DNA from: Pseudomonas jinjuensis
GTDB lineage: Bacteria; Pseudomonadota; Gammaproteobacteria; Pseudomonadales; Pseudomonadaceae
Reading direction: 5' to 3'
Assembly: GCF_900103845.1 (NCBI RefSeq)
Contig: NZ_FNIJ01000005.1
Span: forward strand, 1 to 64,000
DNA: 64,000 nucleotides
Both the position numbers and the translations under genes were made by a program. The number at the start of each line of letters is the position of its first letter. The first letter of the stretch is position 1. Positions 33,194 to 42,851 of the stretch are shown here, one piece after another. The notes beneath the pieces are model-generated. The model saw only the letters and a program-made list of their open reading frames with translations. It made no database searches and was not told the origin of the DNA.

Positions 33194-35623
33194 TCAGCGG
33201 GCGCCGAGTTCATCCCTGGCGAAGTCGTCGACGTCGATCACCTGCCGGCGCGCGCGTTCCGCCTGTTGCAGGCGTTCCGCCGCCTCGCTGTCGATGGCGC
33301 CGGCCGCCAGCGCGGCGCTGATCGGCGATTCGCCCGGAGCCGGCCGCACCCGGCCGTCGCGCAGTGCCTCGTGCAACTGCTTCTGCGCCGGCGCGGCGTC
33401 GCGCAGCAGGTCGTAGGCCACCGCCAGCTTGCCGACCGGGTCCTCCGGATCGCCCGGCAGGTAGGCGCCGGCGAGGATCGCCTGCAGCGCCGGGTCGCCC
33501 AGCGGATGGCCGAGGATGCCGGCGATCTCCGCGTCCAGCTTGTCGCCCGGGCCGCGATGGCGGCGGCCCAGAGGCAGCACCAGGGCCTTCAGCGCGCAGC
33601 CGAGCCAGCAGTTGGGGAAGTTGTCCAGCAGCCCGGCCAGCGCCGCCTCGGCCTTGCACAGGTTCTCTTCCAGCGCCCAGCGCAGCAGCGGTTGCAGGTA
33701 CTCCGGGTTGTTCTGGTCGTGGTAGCGCTTGAGCGCCGCCGAGCCGAGGTAGAGGTGGCTCAGCGCGTCCCCCAGCCGGGCGGAGAGGCGCTCGCGGCGC
33801 TTCAGCTCACCGCCGAGCAGCATCATGCTGAAGTCGGCGAGCAGGGCGAAGGCCGCCGCCAGGCGGTTCAGCGCGCGGTAGTAGCGGCGGCTGACGCGGT
33901 CGCCGGGCACCTGGTCGAAGGCGCCGAAACCGAGGCCGAGCAGCAGGCTGCTGGCCGCATTGCTGACGGCGAAGCCGACGTGCCTGAGCAGCAGCCGGTC
34001 GAACTCGCGCTCGGCCTGGGTGGTGTCGTCGCGCTGGGCCAGGGCCATTTCCTCCAGCACGTAGGGATGGCAGCGGATGGCGCCCTGGCCGAAGATCATC
34101 AGGTTGCGCGAGAGGATGTTGGCGCCTTCCACGGTGATCGAGATCGGCGCGGTCTGCCAGGCGCGGCCGAGGTAGTTGTTCGGCCCGAGGACGATGCCCT
34201 TGCCGCCGTGGATGTCCATGGCGTCGGCGATGCAGTCGCGGCCGCGCTCGGTGAGGTGGTACTTGAGGATCGCCGAGAGCACCGAGGGTTTTTCGCCGAG
34301 GTCCACCGCGCTGGCGGTGAGCATGCGCGCGCTGTCCATCATCCAGGCGTTGCCGCCGATGCGCGCCAGGGCTTCCTGTATCCCTTCGAAGGCGCCGATC
34401 GGCACGTTGAACTGCTCGCGGATCTGCCCGTAGCGGCCGCTGACGTAGCTGCACGCCTTGGCCGCCGCGGTGCCGGCCGCCGGCAGGGAGATCGAGCGGC
34501 CGACCGACAGGCAGTTCATCAGCATCATCCAGCCCTTGCCGATCATTTCCTGGCCGCCGATGACGAAGTCCAGCGGCACGAACACGTCCTTGCCGGAGTT
34601 CGGCCCGTTCATGAAGGCGGCGCCCAGCGGCAGGTGGCGGCGGCCGATCTGCACGCCGGGGGTACTGGTCGGAATCAGCGCCAGGGTGATGCCGAGGTTT
34701 TCCTCGCCGCCCAGCAGGCGATCGGGGTCATGGCACTTGAAGGCCAGGCCGAGCAGGGTGGCGATGGGGCCGAGAGTGATATAGCGCTTTTCCCAGGTCA
34801 GGCGCAGGCCGAGCACTTCCTCGCCTTCCCACTGACCCTTGCAGACCACGCCGACGTCGGTCATGCCGCCGGCGTCCGAGCCGGCCAGCGGGCTGGTCAG
34901 GGCGAAGCAGGGGATTTCCTCGCCCTTCGCCAGGCGCGGCAGGTAGTGCTGGCGCTGTTGGTCGGTGCCGTAGTGCAGCAGCAGCTCGGCCGGGCCGAGG
35001 GAGTTCGGCACCATCACGGTGGAAGCCAGATCGCCGCTGCGGGTGGCGAGCTTCATCACCACCTGGGAGTGGGCGAGGGCGGAGAAGCCCTTGCCGCCGT
35101 ATTCCTTCGGGATGATCAGGCCGAAGAAGCCCTGCTCCCTGATGAAGGCCCAGGCGTCCTCCGGTAGGTCCATGCGCCGGCCGAGCTCCCAGTCGTCGAC
35201 CATGGCGCAGAGCTGCTCGGTGGGGCCGTCGACGAAGGCCTGCTCCTCTTCGCTCAGCTGCGGGCGCGGGTAGTCCAGCAGCTTGTTCCAGTCCGGCCGG
35301 CCGCTGAATAGCTCGCCGTCCCACCACACGGTGCCGGCCTCGATGGCCTCGCGCTCGGTGTCGGACATCGGCGGCAGGGTCTTGCGGAACCAGGCGAACA
35401 GCGGCGCGCTGAACAGCGTGCGGCGCAGGTCCGGCAGCAGCAGCGAGAGGGTGACGGCGAGCCACGGCAGCCAGAGCAGGATCATCCAGGCGTGGGCATG
35501 GCTGAACAGCCCCATGAGGATCAGGTAGACGGCGACGATGCCGAGCGCGAGCGCCGGAGCGACGCGCCGGTGGGCCAGCCAGGCCACGCCGAGGATCAGT
35601 ACCACCAGCCAGAGCAACAACAT
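33194..35623 (-). CDS. fadE: Long-form acyl-CoA dehydrogenase (FadE)
   Basis: This 809-residue protein is close to E. coli FadE (814). Two N-terminal membrane helices (about 1-65) are followed by the acyl-CoA dehydrogenase domains (about 115-520) and a C-terminal DUF1974 region. FAD and substrate motifs are visible: CFALTSPLAGSDAGG near 245, and AMDIHGGKGIVLGPNNYLGR near 490. It catalyses the first oxidation of the fatty-acid beta-oxidation cycle at the inner membrane. The ATG at 35623 is preceded by AGAGGGA. Confidence 0.93.
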   Translation of the reverse strand: MLLLWLVVLILGVAWLAHRRVAPALALGIVAVYLILMGLFSHAHAWMILLWLPWLAVTLSLLLPDLRRTLFSAPLFAWFRKTLPPMSDTEREAIEAGTVWWDGELFSGRPDWNKLLDYPRPQLSEEEQAFVDGPTEQLCAMVDDWELGRRMDLPEDAWAFIREQGFFGLIIPKEYGGKGFSALAHSQVVMKLATRSGDLASTVMVPNSLGPAELLLHYGTDQQRQHYLPRLAKGEEIPCFALTSPLAGSDAGGMTDVGVVCKGQWEGEEVLGLRLTWEKRYITLGPIATLLGLAFKCHDPDRLLGGEENLGITLALIPTSTPGVQIGRRHLPLGAAFMNGPNSGKDVFVPLDFVIGGQEMIGKGWMMLMNCLSVGRSISLPAAGTAAAKACSYVSGRYGQIREQFNVPIGAFEGIQEALARIGGNAWMMDSARMLTASAVDLGEKPSVLSAILKYHLTERGRDCIADAMDIHGGKGIVLGPNNYLGRAWQTAPISITVEGANILSRNLMIFGQGAIRCHPYVLEEMALAQRDDTTQAEREFDRLLLRHVGFAVSNAASSLLLGLGFGAFDQVPGDRVSRRYYRALNRLAAAFALLADFSMMLLGGELKRRERLSARLGDALSHLYLGSAALKRYHDQNNPEYLQPLLRWALEENLCKAEAALAGLLDNFPNCWLGCALKALVLPLGRRHRGPGDKLDAEIAGILGHPLGDPALQAILAGAYLPGDPEDPVGKLAVAYDLLRDAAPAQKQLHEALRDGRVRPAPGESPISAALAAGAIDSEAAERLQQAERARRQVIDVDDFARDELGAR

Positions 35624-35857
35624 GCGGGATTCCCTCTCGATAAGCCGCGCCAGTCCATCAAGCTTAGACGGCTGGCAGCGAAGCGCTCTGGAACGGGCTT
35701 GCGCGGCTCTCCCATAGACGCAGCCCGGATGGATGAACGCCATCGATAGTCATCATCGATATGCCAGCCTTTTTTCTTCCGGGCTTCCCCGCTAGGGTGG
35801 TCGAATGCGGCGCCGCATGCGCCGTCACTCCATCAACCGGCGGAAGGATTGCAAGGC

Positions 35858-36475
35858 ATGCTGAAGATCTGGGGCAGGAAGAACTCGTCCAACGTGCGCA
35901 AGGCGCTGTGGTGCGCCGAAGAGGCCGGGCTGGCCTACGAGCGGGTGGAGGCCGGCGGCGCCTTCGGCGTGGTCAACGAGCCCGAGTACCGGGCGAAGAA
36001 CCCCAACGGCCTTGTGCCGATGATCGAGGACGGCGACTTCGTGCTCTGGGAGTCCAACGCCATCGTCCGCTACCTAGTGGCGAAATACGCGCCGCAGTTC
36101 CAGCCGGTCGACCTGCAGCTGCGCGCCAGCGCGGACCGCTGGATGGACTGGACCACCTCGTCCTTCGCCGGGCCGTTCCGCACCGTCTTCTGGGGCACCC
36201 TGCGCACCCCGCCGGAGCAGCGCGACGAGGCCGCCATCGCCGCCGCCCTGGCCGAATGCGGGCGCCTGCTGGCGATCCCCGAGCGGACGCTGGCGACGCA
36301 GCCGTACCTGTCCGGCGAGCACTTCGGCATGGGCGACATTCCGCTCGGCAGCTTCATCTACGCCTGGTTCGAAATGCCCATCCAGCGCCCGCAGCTGCCG
36401 TACCTGGAGGCCTGGTACGGGCGGCTGCAGCAGCGCCCGGCCTATCGCAAGGCGGTGATGACGCCGCTCACCTGA
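35858..36475 (+). CDS. Glutathione S-transferase
   Basis: This 205-residue GST has its N-terminal active-site segment as WGRKNSSNVRKALWCAEEAG. The cis-Pro and Glu-Ser motifs lie in NGLVPMIEDGDFVLWESNAI, and the C-terminal N-cap box is GMGDIPLGSFIYAW. The ATG at 35858 follows AAGG. It is divergent from fadE across about 234 bases and precedes the ABC-2 exporter. Substrate is unknown. Confidence 0.88.
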   Translation: MLKIWGRKNSSNVRKALWCAEEAGLAYERVEAGGAFGVVNEPEYRAKNPNGLVPMIEDGDFVLWESNAIVRYLVAKYAPQFQPVDLQLRASADRWMDWTTSSFAGPFRTVFWGTLRTPPEQRDEAAIAAALAECGRLLAIPERTLATQPYLSGEHFGMGDIPLGSFIYAWFEMPIQRPQLPYLEAWYGRLQQRPAYRKAVMTPLT

Positions 36476-36553
36476 GATGCAACAAAAGGTTGCAATTAAC
36501 GGTCTCGACCCTTATCTAGCTGTTCCTTTTTCCGCTCTGCCACGGGAAACCCA

Positions 36554-37486
36554 ATGAGTTCCGCGCTTTCCATCCGTCAATTGACGAAGACCTACGGCAA
36601 CGGCTTCCAGGCCCTGAGGGGCATCGACCTGGAAGTCGCCGAGGGCGATTTCTTCGCCTTGCTCGGCCCCAACGGCGCCGGCAAGTCCACCACCATCGGC
36701 ATCCTTTCGACCCTGGTGAACAAGACCAGCGGCAGCGTCAGCGTGTTCGGCCATGACCTCGACCGCGAACCCTACGCGCTCAAGCGCTGCCTCGGCGTGG
36801 TGCCCCAGGAGTTCAACTTCAACCAGTTCGAGAAGGTCTTCGACATCGTCGTCACCCAGGCCGGCTACTACGGTATTCCGTCGAAAGTCGCCAGGGAGCG
36901 CGCCGAGAAGTACCTGACCCAGCTCGGCCTGTGGGACAAGCGCAATTCCGCCTCCCGCGAACTTTCCGGCGGCATGAAGCGGCGCCTGATGATCGCCCGC
37001 GCGCTGGTCCACGAGCCGCGCCTCCTGATCCTCGACGAACCCACCGCCGGGGTGGACATCGAGCTGCGCCGCTCGATGTGGAATTTCCTCACCGAGCTGA
37101 ACCAGCAGGGCATCACCATCATCCTCACCACGCACTACCTGGAGGAGGCCGAGCAGCTCTGCCGCAACATCGCGATCATCGACCACGGCACCATCGTGGA
37201 GAACACCAGCATGCGCAAGCTGCTGAAGAAGCTGCACGTGGAGACCTTCCTGCTCGACCTCAAGGCCTCGGTGCAGCAGCTGCCGGCGCTGGACGGCTAC
37301 CCGGCGCGGCTGGTGGACGACCATACCCTGGAAGTGCAGGTGGACAAGCAGCAGGGCATCAACGGCCTGTTCACCCAGCTCGGCGCCCAGGGCATCGAGG
37401 TGCTGAGCCTGCGCAACAAGACCAACCGGCTGGAGGAGCTGTTCGTGTCGCTGGTGGAGAAGAACCTGTCGAGGGTGGCGGTATGA
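36554..37486 (+). CDS. ABC-2 type exporter, ATP-binding protein (YadG-like)
   Basis: This 310-residue ATPase has its Walker A as GPNGAGKSTT (about residue 39), the signature as ELSGGMKRR (about 137), Walker B as LLILDEPTAG (about 157) and the H-loop as LTTHYLEEAEQ. The C-terminal extension (about 220-310) is typical of drug/polysaccharide ABC-2 ATPases. It overlaps the permease gene by the ATGA at 37483-37486. Together they resemble E. coli YadGH, an exporter of unknown substrate. Confidence 0.92.
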   Translation: MSSALSIRQLTKTYGNGFQALRGIDLEVAEGDFFALLGPNGAGKSTTIGILSTLVNKTSGSVSVFGHDLDREPYALKRCLGVVPQEFNFNQFEKVFDIVVTQAGYYGIPSKVARERAEKYLTQLGLWDKRNSASRELSGGMKRRLMIARALVHEPRLLILDEPTAGVDIELRRSMWNFLTELNQQGITIILTTHYLEEAEQLCRNIAIIDHGTIVENTSMRKLLKKLHVETFLLDLKASVQQLPALDGYPARLVDDHTLEVQVDKQQGINGLFTQLGAQGIEVLSLRNKTNRLEELFVSLVEKNLSRVAV

Positions 37487-38262
37487 GCAGCGAGCTGAAC
37501 GCCAACTGGGTCGCCCTGCAGACCATCGTCTACCGCGAAGTGCGCCGCTTCGTGCGCATCTGGCCGCAGACCCTGCTGCCGCCGGCGATCACCATGGTTC
37601 TGTACTTCGTCATCTTCGGCAACCTGATCGGCCGGCAGATCGGCGAGATGGGCGGCTTCACCTACATGCAGTACATCGTGCCGGGGCTGATCATGATGTC
37701 GGTGATCACCAACTCCTACGGCAACGTGGTGTCGAGCTTCTTCGGCAGCAAGTTCCAGCGCAACATCGAGGAGCTGCTGGTATCGCCGGTGTCGCCGCAC
37801 ACCATCCTCCTCGGCTACATCGCCGGCGGCGTGCTGCGCGGGCTGGCGGTGGGGGTGATCGTCACGGTGCTGTCGCTGTTCTTCACCAAGCTGCAGATGC
37901 ACCACCTGGGCATCACGGTGCTGGTGGTGTTCCTGACGGCGACGATTTTCTCCCTGGGCGGCTTCGTCAACGCGGTGTTCGCGCGCAACTTCGACGACAT
38001 CTCGATCATCCCGACCTTCGTGCTGACGCCGCTGACCTACCTGGGCGGGGTGTTCTACTCGATCCACATGCTGCCGGCGTTCTGGCAGACCGTGTCGCTG
38101 GCCAACCCCATCCTGCACATGGTCAATGCCTTCCGCTACGGCATCCTCGGCGTGTCGGACATCCGTATCGGCACGGCCGTCGCCTTCATGCTGGTGGCGA
38201 CCGTGATCCTCTATTTCTTCTGCGTGCGGCTGCTGGTCAGCGGGCGGGGGATGCGGCAGTAA
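37483..38262 (+). CDS. ABC-2 type exporter, permease (YadH-like)
   Basis: This 259-residue inner-membrane protein has six predicted helices. The ABC-2 signature region is visible (NIEELLVSPVSPHTILLGYI; LTPLTYLGGVFYSI). It is translated from an ATG overlapping the ATPase stop codon. It forms the channel of the exporter with the preceding protein. Confidence 0.92.
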   Translation: MSSELNANWVALQTIVYREVRRFVRIWPQTLLPPAITMVLYFVIFGNLIGRQIGEMGGFTYMQYIVPGLIMMSVITNSYGNVVSSFFGSKFQRNIEELLVSPVSPHTILLGYIAGGVLRGLAVGVIVTVLSLFFTKLQMHHLGITVLVVFLTATIFSLGGFVNAVFARNFDDISIIPTFVLTPLTYLGGVFYSIHMLPAFWQTVSLANPILHMVNAFRYGILGVSDIRIGTAVAFMLVATVILYFFCVRLLVSGRGMRQ

Positions 38263-38530
38263 GCTTCCTCCAATGGTGGGGGATGCCCGAGTAGGGCGAA
38301 TAACGCGCCAGCGTCATCCGCCGCAAATGCATATCGGCGCATGAAGCGTTCCGCTTCATGCGCCCTACGTTCCGGGAGCCTGGTTGAGCGTAGGGTGGAC
38401 GTCGCTTTTTACGTCCACCACCCTCCAATGGCGCACAGGTATTTGTAGGAGCCAGCTTGCTGGCGATCCTGGATTCCAGTCCTGCCGCGGAGTCGCCGGT
38501 AAACGCGATTGATCGCCAGCAAGCTGGCTC
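38263..38530. other. Repeat-rich gap between the exporter and copS
   Basis: There is no gene in these 268 bases between convergent transcripts. It contains a perfect 12-bp hairpin (GGCGCATGAAGC at 38336-38347, GCTTCATGCGCC at 38353-38364), a GGTGGACGT/ACGTCCACC hairpin (38394-38419), and most of a REP pair (38445-38534). The first hairpin may terminate the exporter transcript. Confidence 0.75.
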
Positions 38531-38534
38531 CTAC
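38445..38534. repeat. REP pair, inverted (third copy), overlapping the copS stop
   Basis: GTAGGAGCCAGCTTGCTGGC plus GATC (38445-38468) and its reverse complement (38511-38534) are 42 bases apart. The right-hand unit supplies the TAG stop codon of copS (38531-38533). Layout matches the pairs at 117-205 and 7767-7855. Confidence 0.85.
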
Positions 38535-39847
38535 AGGATTGGCGCGGTTGGGAGGGTGATGATGAACCGCGTCGATCCTTCCGCCGACTCGCAACGAATC
38601 TCCCCACCATGTGACCGCGCGATGGAACGGCAGATCGCCAATCCCAGCCCGGCGTGTTCGCCCCGTCCTTCCCGGCGGGCCGGGTCGGCGCGGTAGAAGC
38701 GCTCGAACAGGCGTGGCAGGCGTTCGGCAGGAATGGCCGGGCCCTGGTTCTCGACGCTGATCCGCCCCGTCTGCAGGCGAACCCGAATTGCCGAACCGTC
38801 CGGACTGAAGCGCAGGGCATTGTCCAGCAGGTTGGCCAGCACCCGCCGCAGCATGCCGCGATCGCCGCGCACCTGCATGTGTCCTTCGCGCTCCAGGCGG
38901 ATTTCCCGGTCCTCGGCCAGCGGCGCGTAGAACTCCAGCAGCGCATCGACCTCATCGGCCAGCTCCAGCGGCTGCAGGTTAGGCGCCAGCAGGCCGTGGT
39001 CGGCCTTGGCCAGCAGGAGCATGTCGTTGACCATCGCGGTGAGACGCTGGAGTTCCTCCAGATTGCCGTGCAGGGCCTCGCGGTAGTCCTCCAGCGTGCG
39101 CGGGCGCGACAGCACCACCTGGGTCTGGGTCAGCAGGCCGGTGAGCGGTGTGCGCAGTTCGTGGGCGATGTCGGCAGAGAAGCCCGACAGGCGCTGGAAG
39201 GCGTCTTCCAGGCGGGCCAGCATTGCATTCAGTTCCTCGGCCAGGCCGCGCAATTCGACTGGCAGACTGCTGCTGTCCAGCCGCGTGGTCAGCGATTGCG
39301 CCGAGACGTTCGCCGCCGTCGCACTGATCCGCCGTAGCGGGCGCAGGCTGGCGCGGGCGGCCCAGGCTCCTAGCAGCGCGGTGGCGAGCGCGGCCAGGCC
39401 CATGGTCAGCCAGATCAGCCGCTGCATGCGCTGCAGGAAGTGCTGGTGGTGGGTGATGTCGAGCAGCAGGGCCAGGCGGATGCCGTCGGGGCGCGCGGGA
39501 TCGAGCGGCGCGGCGAGTTCGCGCAGGGCTGGCGCTTCCTCGCCGGGCATGGCGGCCGCGGGCAGGCGTTCGAACCACGGACGGCCATCGGCACCATCGA
39601 TACGCAGGCCGAGATCGGGATGGCGCTGCAGTTCCAGCAGCGCATTGGCCGAGGGTTGGCGTGCGGACGCGTCGAGCCCGGCGAGCGCCTCGCGGAAGAT
39701 CGGCAGCTTGCTCGCCAGCAGTTGCCGGTCCAGTTCGACGAAATGCGCTTCGGCGGCGCGATTGAAGATGATCCCGGCGATCAGCGAGACGGCGGCGGTG
39801 ACCGCGGCGAACAGCAGGCTCAGGCGCGTGGCGAGGGACGGCTTCAT
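38531..39847 (-). CDS. copS: Copper-responsive sensor histidine kinase CopS
   Basis: This 438-residue inner-membrane kinase has a TM helix at about 8-30, a periplasmic sensor at about 31-140 and TM2 at about 145-165. HAMP then leads to an H-box ([13 protein letters not shown]), N-box ([15 protein letters not shown]) and G-box ([20 protein letters not shown]). It phosphorylates CopR when periplasmic copper rises. The ATG at 39847 overlaps the copR TGA (ATGA), so the two are coupled. The stop codon lies inside a REP unit, so the last residues may differ between strains. Confidence 0.93.
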   Translation of the reverse strand: MKPSLATRLSLLFAAVTAAVSLIAGIIFNRAAEAHFVELDRQLLASKLPIFREALAGLDASARQPSANALLELQRHPDLGLRIDGADGRPWFERLPAAAMPGEEAPALRELAAPLDPARPDGIRLALLLDITHHQHFLQRMQRLIWLTMGLAALATALLGAWAARASLRPLRRISATAANVSAQSLTTRLDSSSLPVELRGLAEELNAMLARLEDAFQRLSGFSADIAHELRTPLTGLLTQTQVVLSRPRTLEDYREALHGNLEELQRLTAMVNDMLLLAKADHGLLAPNLQPLELADEVDALLEFYAPLAEDREIRLEREGHMQVRGDRGMLRRVLANLLDNALRFSPDGSAIRVRLQTGRISVENQGPAIPAERLPRLFERFYRADPARREGRGEHAGLGLAICRSIARSHGGEIRCESAEGSTRFIITLPTAPIL

Positions 39848-40524
39848 GGGTCGCGTTCTTCCAGCACGTAGCCCATGCCGCGCACGGTGTGGATCAGCCG
39901 GCGCGGGAAGTCGTCGTCGACCTTGGCGCGCAGGCGGCGGATGGCGACCTCGATGACGTTGGTGTCGCTGTCGAAATTCATGTCCCACACCTGCGAGGCG
40001 ATCAGCGACTTCGGCAGCACCTCGCCGTGGCGGCGCAGCAGCAGCTCCAGCAGGGCGAATTCCTTGGCGGTCAGCTCGATGCGCCGGCCGCCGCGCTGCA
40101 CCCGGCGGCGCAGCAGGTCGAGCTCCAGGTCGGCCAGTTGCAGGGTGGTTTCCTGCAGTTGCTGGCTGCCGCGACGGAGCAGGGTGCGCACGCGGGCGAG
40201 CAGTTCGACGAAGGCGAAGGGCTTGACCAGGTAGTCGTCGGCGCCGAGTTCGAGGCCGCGCACGCGGTCTTCCACGGCGTCGCGGGCGGTGAGGAACAGC
40301 ACCGGCACCGCCAGCCCGGCCTGGCGCACGGACTGGAGGATCTGCCAGCCATCGCGGCCGGGCAGCATCACGTCGAGGATCAGCAGATCGTGGGCACCGG
40401 AGAGGGCGAGCTGCTCGCCTTCGGCGCCGTCGGCGCACAGGTCGACGGCGAAACCGGCCTCGCTCAGGCCCTGCTGCAGGTAGTGGCCGATGCGCGGCTC
40501 GTCTTCGACGATCAGCAGTTTCAA
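39844..40524 (-). CDS. copR: Copper response regulator CopR (OmpR family)
   Basis: This 226-residue regulator has its phospho-acceptor at D51 ([10 protein letters not shown]), an acidic pocket (VEDEP) and K about 101 (LVKPFAF). A winged HTH at about 130-222 includes [20 protein letters not shown] and [18 protein letters not shown] start it at the TTG at 40524, where GGAG is 7 bases upstream. It activates the divergent cupredoxin-copA-copB operon through the box at 40589-40615. Confidence 0.92.
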   Translation of the reverse strand: MKLLIVEDEPRIGHYLQQGLSEAGFAVDLCADGAEGEQLALSGAHDLLILDVMLPGRDGWQILQSVRQAGLAVPVLFLTARDAVEDRVRGLELGADDYLVKPFAFVELLARVRTLLRRGSQQLQETTLQLADLELDLLRRRVQRGGRRIELTAKEFALLELLLRRHGEVLPKSLIASQVWDMNFDSDTNVIEVAIRRLRAKVDDDFPRRLIHTVRGMGYVLEERDP

Positions 40525-40588
40525 TGCGGTTCTCCAGGATGGCGGACGACGGCGATTGTAGCGCCCGGGCGTTGCGGGCCGGGCCAAG

Positions 40589-40615
40589 CTGACAGAACTG
40601 TAATCTTCCTGACAG
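40589..40615. promoter_or_regulatory. CopR-binding (cop) box
   Basis: CTGACAGAACTGTAATCTTC followed by CTGACAG lies between divergent copR and the cupredoxin gene. TGACAG-N2/3-TGTAAT is the known core of CopR/PcoR/CusR-type boxes in pseudomonads. A second TGACAG lies 14 bases further on. It is about 60-85 bases from both start codons, so one box may serve both promoters. Confidence 0.75.
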
Positions 40616-40675
40616 CGAGGTGGCAGGGGCGGTGGCGCACCATCGCTGCAATCCATCGCTACAAGGACCGATGCC

Positions 40676-41221
40676 ATGCAACTGCGCCCGCTGTTCTCCG
40701 CCGCTTTCCTCGCCCTGGCTGCCACCATCAGCCTCCCGGCCCTGGCCCAGCCCGGGCATTCCTACGATTTCGGCAAGCCGGCGAAGGCCGAACAGGCCAC
40801 CCGCACCGTGGAAGTGGTGATGGGCGAGATGTATTTCGAGCCGAAATCCCTTGACGTGAAAGCCGGCGAGACCGTGCGTTTCGTGCTGAAGAACGAGGGC
40901 AGCCTGCTGCACGAGTTCAACCTCGGCCGCGCCGCCATGCACGCCGAGCACCAGAAGCAAATGCAGCACATGCAGGACATGGGCATGCTCACCCCCACCG
41001 GCATGCAGCACGACATGGGCCAGATGAACCACGCCATGCCCGGCATGGACCACGGCCAGATGATGATGAAGCACGACGACCCCAACAGCGTGCTGGTGGA
41101 GCCGGGCAAGACCGCCGAACTGACCTGGACCTTCGGCAAGGCCACCACGCTGGAATTCGCCTGCAACGTCCCCGGCCACTACCAGGCGGGGATGGTCGGC
41201 GAACTGAACGTCAAGCCTTGA
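40676..41221 (+). CDS. Periplasmic cupredoxin-domain copper-resistance protein
   Basis: This 181-residue protein has a signal peptide (1-24, ending PALAQ) and a cupredoxin fold. Probable type-1 copper ligands are His in LLHEFNLG and the Cys-His-Met set [14 protein letters not shown] Met/His-rich insert (about 85-130, with repeats such as [16 protein letters not shown]) suits Cu(I) binding. It is first in the cop operon and its stop overlaps the region where copA begins. It likely buffers or hands over periplasmic copper. Confidence 0.9.
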   Translation: MQLRPLFSAAFLALAATISLPALAQPGHSYDFGKPAKAEQATRTVEVVMGEMYFEPKSLDVKAGETVRFVLKNEGSLLHEFNLGRAAMHAEHQKQMQHMQDMGMLTPTGMQHDMGQMNHAMPGMDHGQMMMKHDDPNSVLVEPGKTAELTWTFGKATTLEFACNVPGHYQAGMVGELNVKP

Positions 41222-41235
41222 TGTCGGGGGCGATC

Positions 41236-42843
41236 ATGGGCAAAGGGAGATTGCTGCTGGGCGGCGTCCTGCTCGGCCAGGCGCTGCTGGCCGAGGCGGG
41301 CGTCTATGAACTGACCATCGGCGAAGGGCGCCTGCAGCTGTCCGACGGTCCGCGCAAGGCGCTCACCGTCAACGGCCGGACGCCGGCGCCGGAGCTGCGT
41401 TTCAGGGAAGGCGAGGAGGTCGAGATCCGCGTGCGCAACACCCTGGACCGCGACACCTCGCTGCACTGGCACGGGCTGATCCTGCCCTATACCCAGGACG
41501 GCGTGCCGGGCATCAGCTTCCCCGGGATCAAGCCGGGGCAGACCTTCACCTACCGCTTCACGGTGAAGCAGTCGGGCACCTACTGGTACCACGCGCATTC
41601 GGATTTCCAGGAAATCGAGGGGCTCTACGGCCCGCTGGTGATCGAGCCGAAGGGTCGCGAGCCGTATCGCTACGATCGCGAGTACACCCTGCTGCTGGCG
41701 GATTGGCACGACACCAAGCCGGAAACCGTATTCGCCAACCTGAAGAAGCAGAGCGACTACTACAACCACAGCCAGCGCACCCTCGGCGATTTCTTCGCCG
41801 ACGCCAGCGCCAACGGCTGGTGGGCGACGGTCAGGGATCGCCTGGACTGGGGCGGCATGCGCATGACGCCCACCGATATCGCCGACATCGCCGGCTTCCG
41901 CTTCCTGGTCAACGGGCTGGACCCGCAGCAGAACTGGAGCGGGCTGTTCAAGCCCGGCGAACGGGTGCGCCTGCGGCTGATCAACGGTTCCGGGATGAGC
42001 TACTTCGACGTGCGCATCCCCGGGCTGAAGATGACCGTGGTGCAGGCCGACGGCAACGACGTGCAGCCGGTGACGGTGGACGAGCTGCGCATCGCCGTGG
42101 CGGAGACCTATGACGTGATCGTCCAGCCCCAGGACGAGCGCGCCTACACCGTCTTCGCCGAGGCCATGGACCGCAGCGGCTACGCCCGCGCCACCCTGGC
42201 GCCGCGCGAAGGCATGCAGGGCGAAATTCCGCCGCTGCGCGAGCGGCCGCTGCTGGGCATGGCGGACATGGGCATGGCCCACGAAGGGATGGATCACTCG
42301 GCCATGGCGGGCATGGACCATTCGGCGATGGGGCATTCCGCGCCGACGCCGCGTTCCGACTACGCCCCCGGCAGCGGCCTCACGCCGCAGCCGGCCAATC
42401 CGGGCGACCGGCTGCTGGTCTATGCCGACCTCAAGGCGATGCGGCCCTACGCCGACTACCGCGCTCCGGACCGCACCATCGAGTTCCGCCTGACCGGCAA
42501 CATGGAGCGTTATTTCTGGTCGATGAACGGCAAGAAATACTCCGAGGCCGAGCCGATCCGCCTGACCTACGGCGAGCGCGTGCGCATCCGCTTCGTCAAC
42601 GACACCATGATGACCCACCCCATGCACCTGCACGGCATGTGGATGCAGCTGGACAAGGGCAACGGCCGTTTCAACCCGCTCAAGCACGTGGTCAGCGTCG
42701 CGCCGGGCAGCACCCTGGACGTCGACGTGCCCGCCGACGCCATGGGCGAATGGGCGTTCCACTGCCACCTGATCTACCACATGGCCGCCGGGATGATGCG
42801 CAAGGTCATAGTCGAACCCGCGCCGGCCGCCAAGGCGCTCTAG
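41236..42843 (+). CDS. copA: Multicopper oxidase CopA/PcoA
   Basis: This periplasmic Cu(I) oxidase is about 535 residues long. Multicopper motifs are visible: HWHGLILPY (about 80), WYHAHSDFQ (about 117), HPMHLHGMWMQL (about 460) and the C-terminal HCHLIYHMAAGMM (about 512). A Met-rich loop (MADMGMAHEGMDHSAMAGMD) lies near 340-365. It has an N-terminal Sec-like signal without twin arginine, which is unusual because CopA proteins normally use Tat. I place the start at 41236; ATG 41221, overlapping the cupredoxin stop, is the alternative. Confidence 0.92.
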   Translation: MGKGRLLLGGVLLGQALLAEAGVYELTIGEGRLQLSDGPRKALTVNGRTPAPELRFREGEEVEIRVRNTLDRDTSLHWHGLILPYTQDGVPGISFPGIKPGQTFTYRFTVKQSGTYWYHAHSDFQEIEGLYGPLVIEPKGREPYRYDREYTLLLADWHDTKPETVFANLKKQSDYYNHSQRTLGDFFADASANGWWATVRDRLDWGGMRMTPTDIADIAGFRFLVNGLDPQQNWSGLFKPGERVRLRLINGSGMSYFDVRIPGLKMTVVQADGNDVQPVTVDELRIAVAETYDVIVQPQDERAYTVFAEAMDRSGYARATLAPREGMQGEIPPLRERPLLGMADMGMAHEGMDHSAMAGMDHSAMGHSAPTPRSDYAPGSGLTPQPANPGDRLLVYADLKAMRPYADYRAPDRTIEFRLTGNMERYFWSMNGKKYSEAEPIRLTYGERVRIRFVNDTMMTHPMHLHGMWMQLDKGNGRFNPLKHVVSVAPGSTLDVDVPADAMGEWAFHCHLIYHMAAGMMRKVIVEPAPAAKAL

Positions 42844-42851
42844 GAGGCAGC

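Noticed and set aside
40524-40728. A longer N-terminal extension of CopR
   Set aside because: It would cross the cop box and promoter. The extension is low-complexity and the TTG at 40524 has a well-placed ribosome site and gives a normal OmpR-type length.
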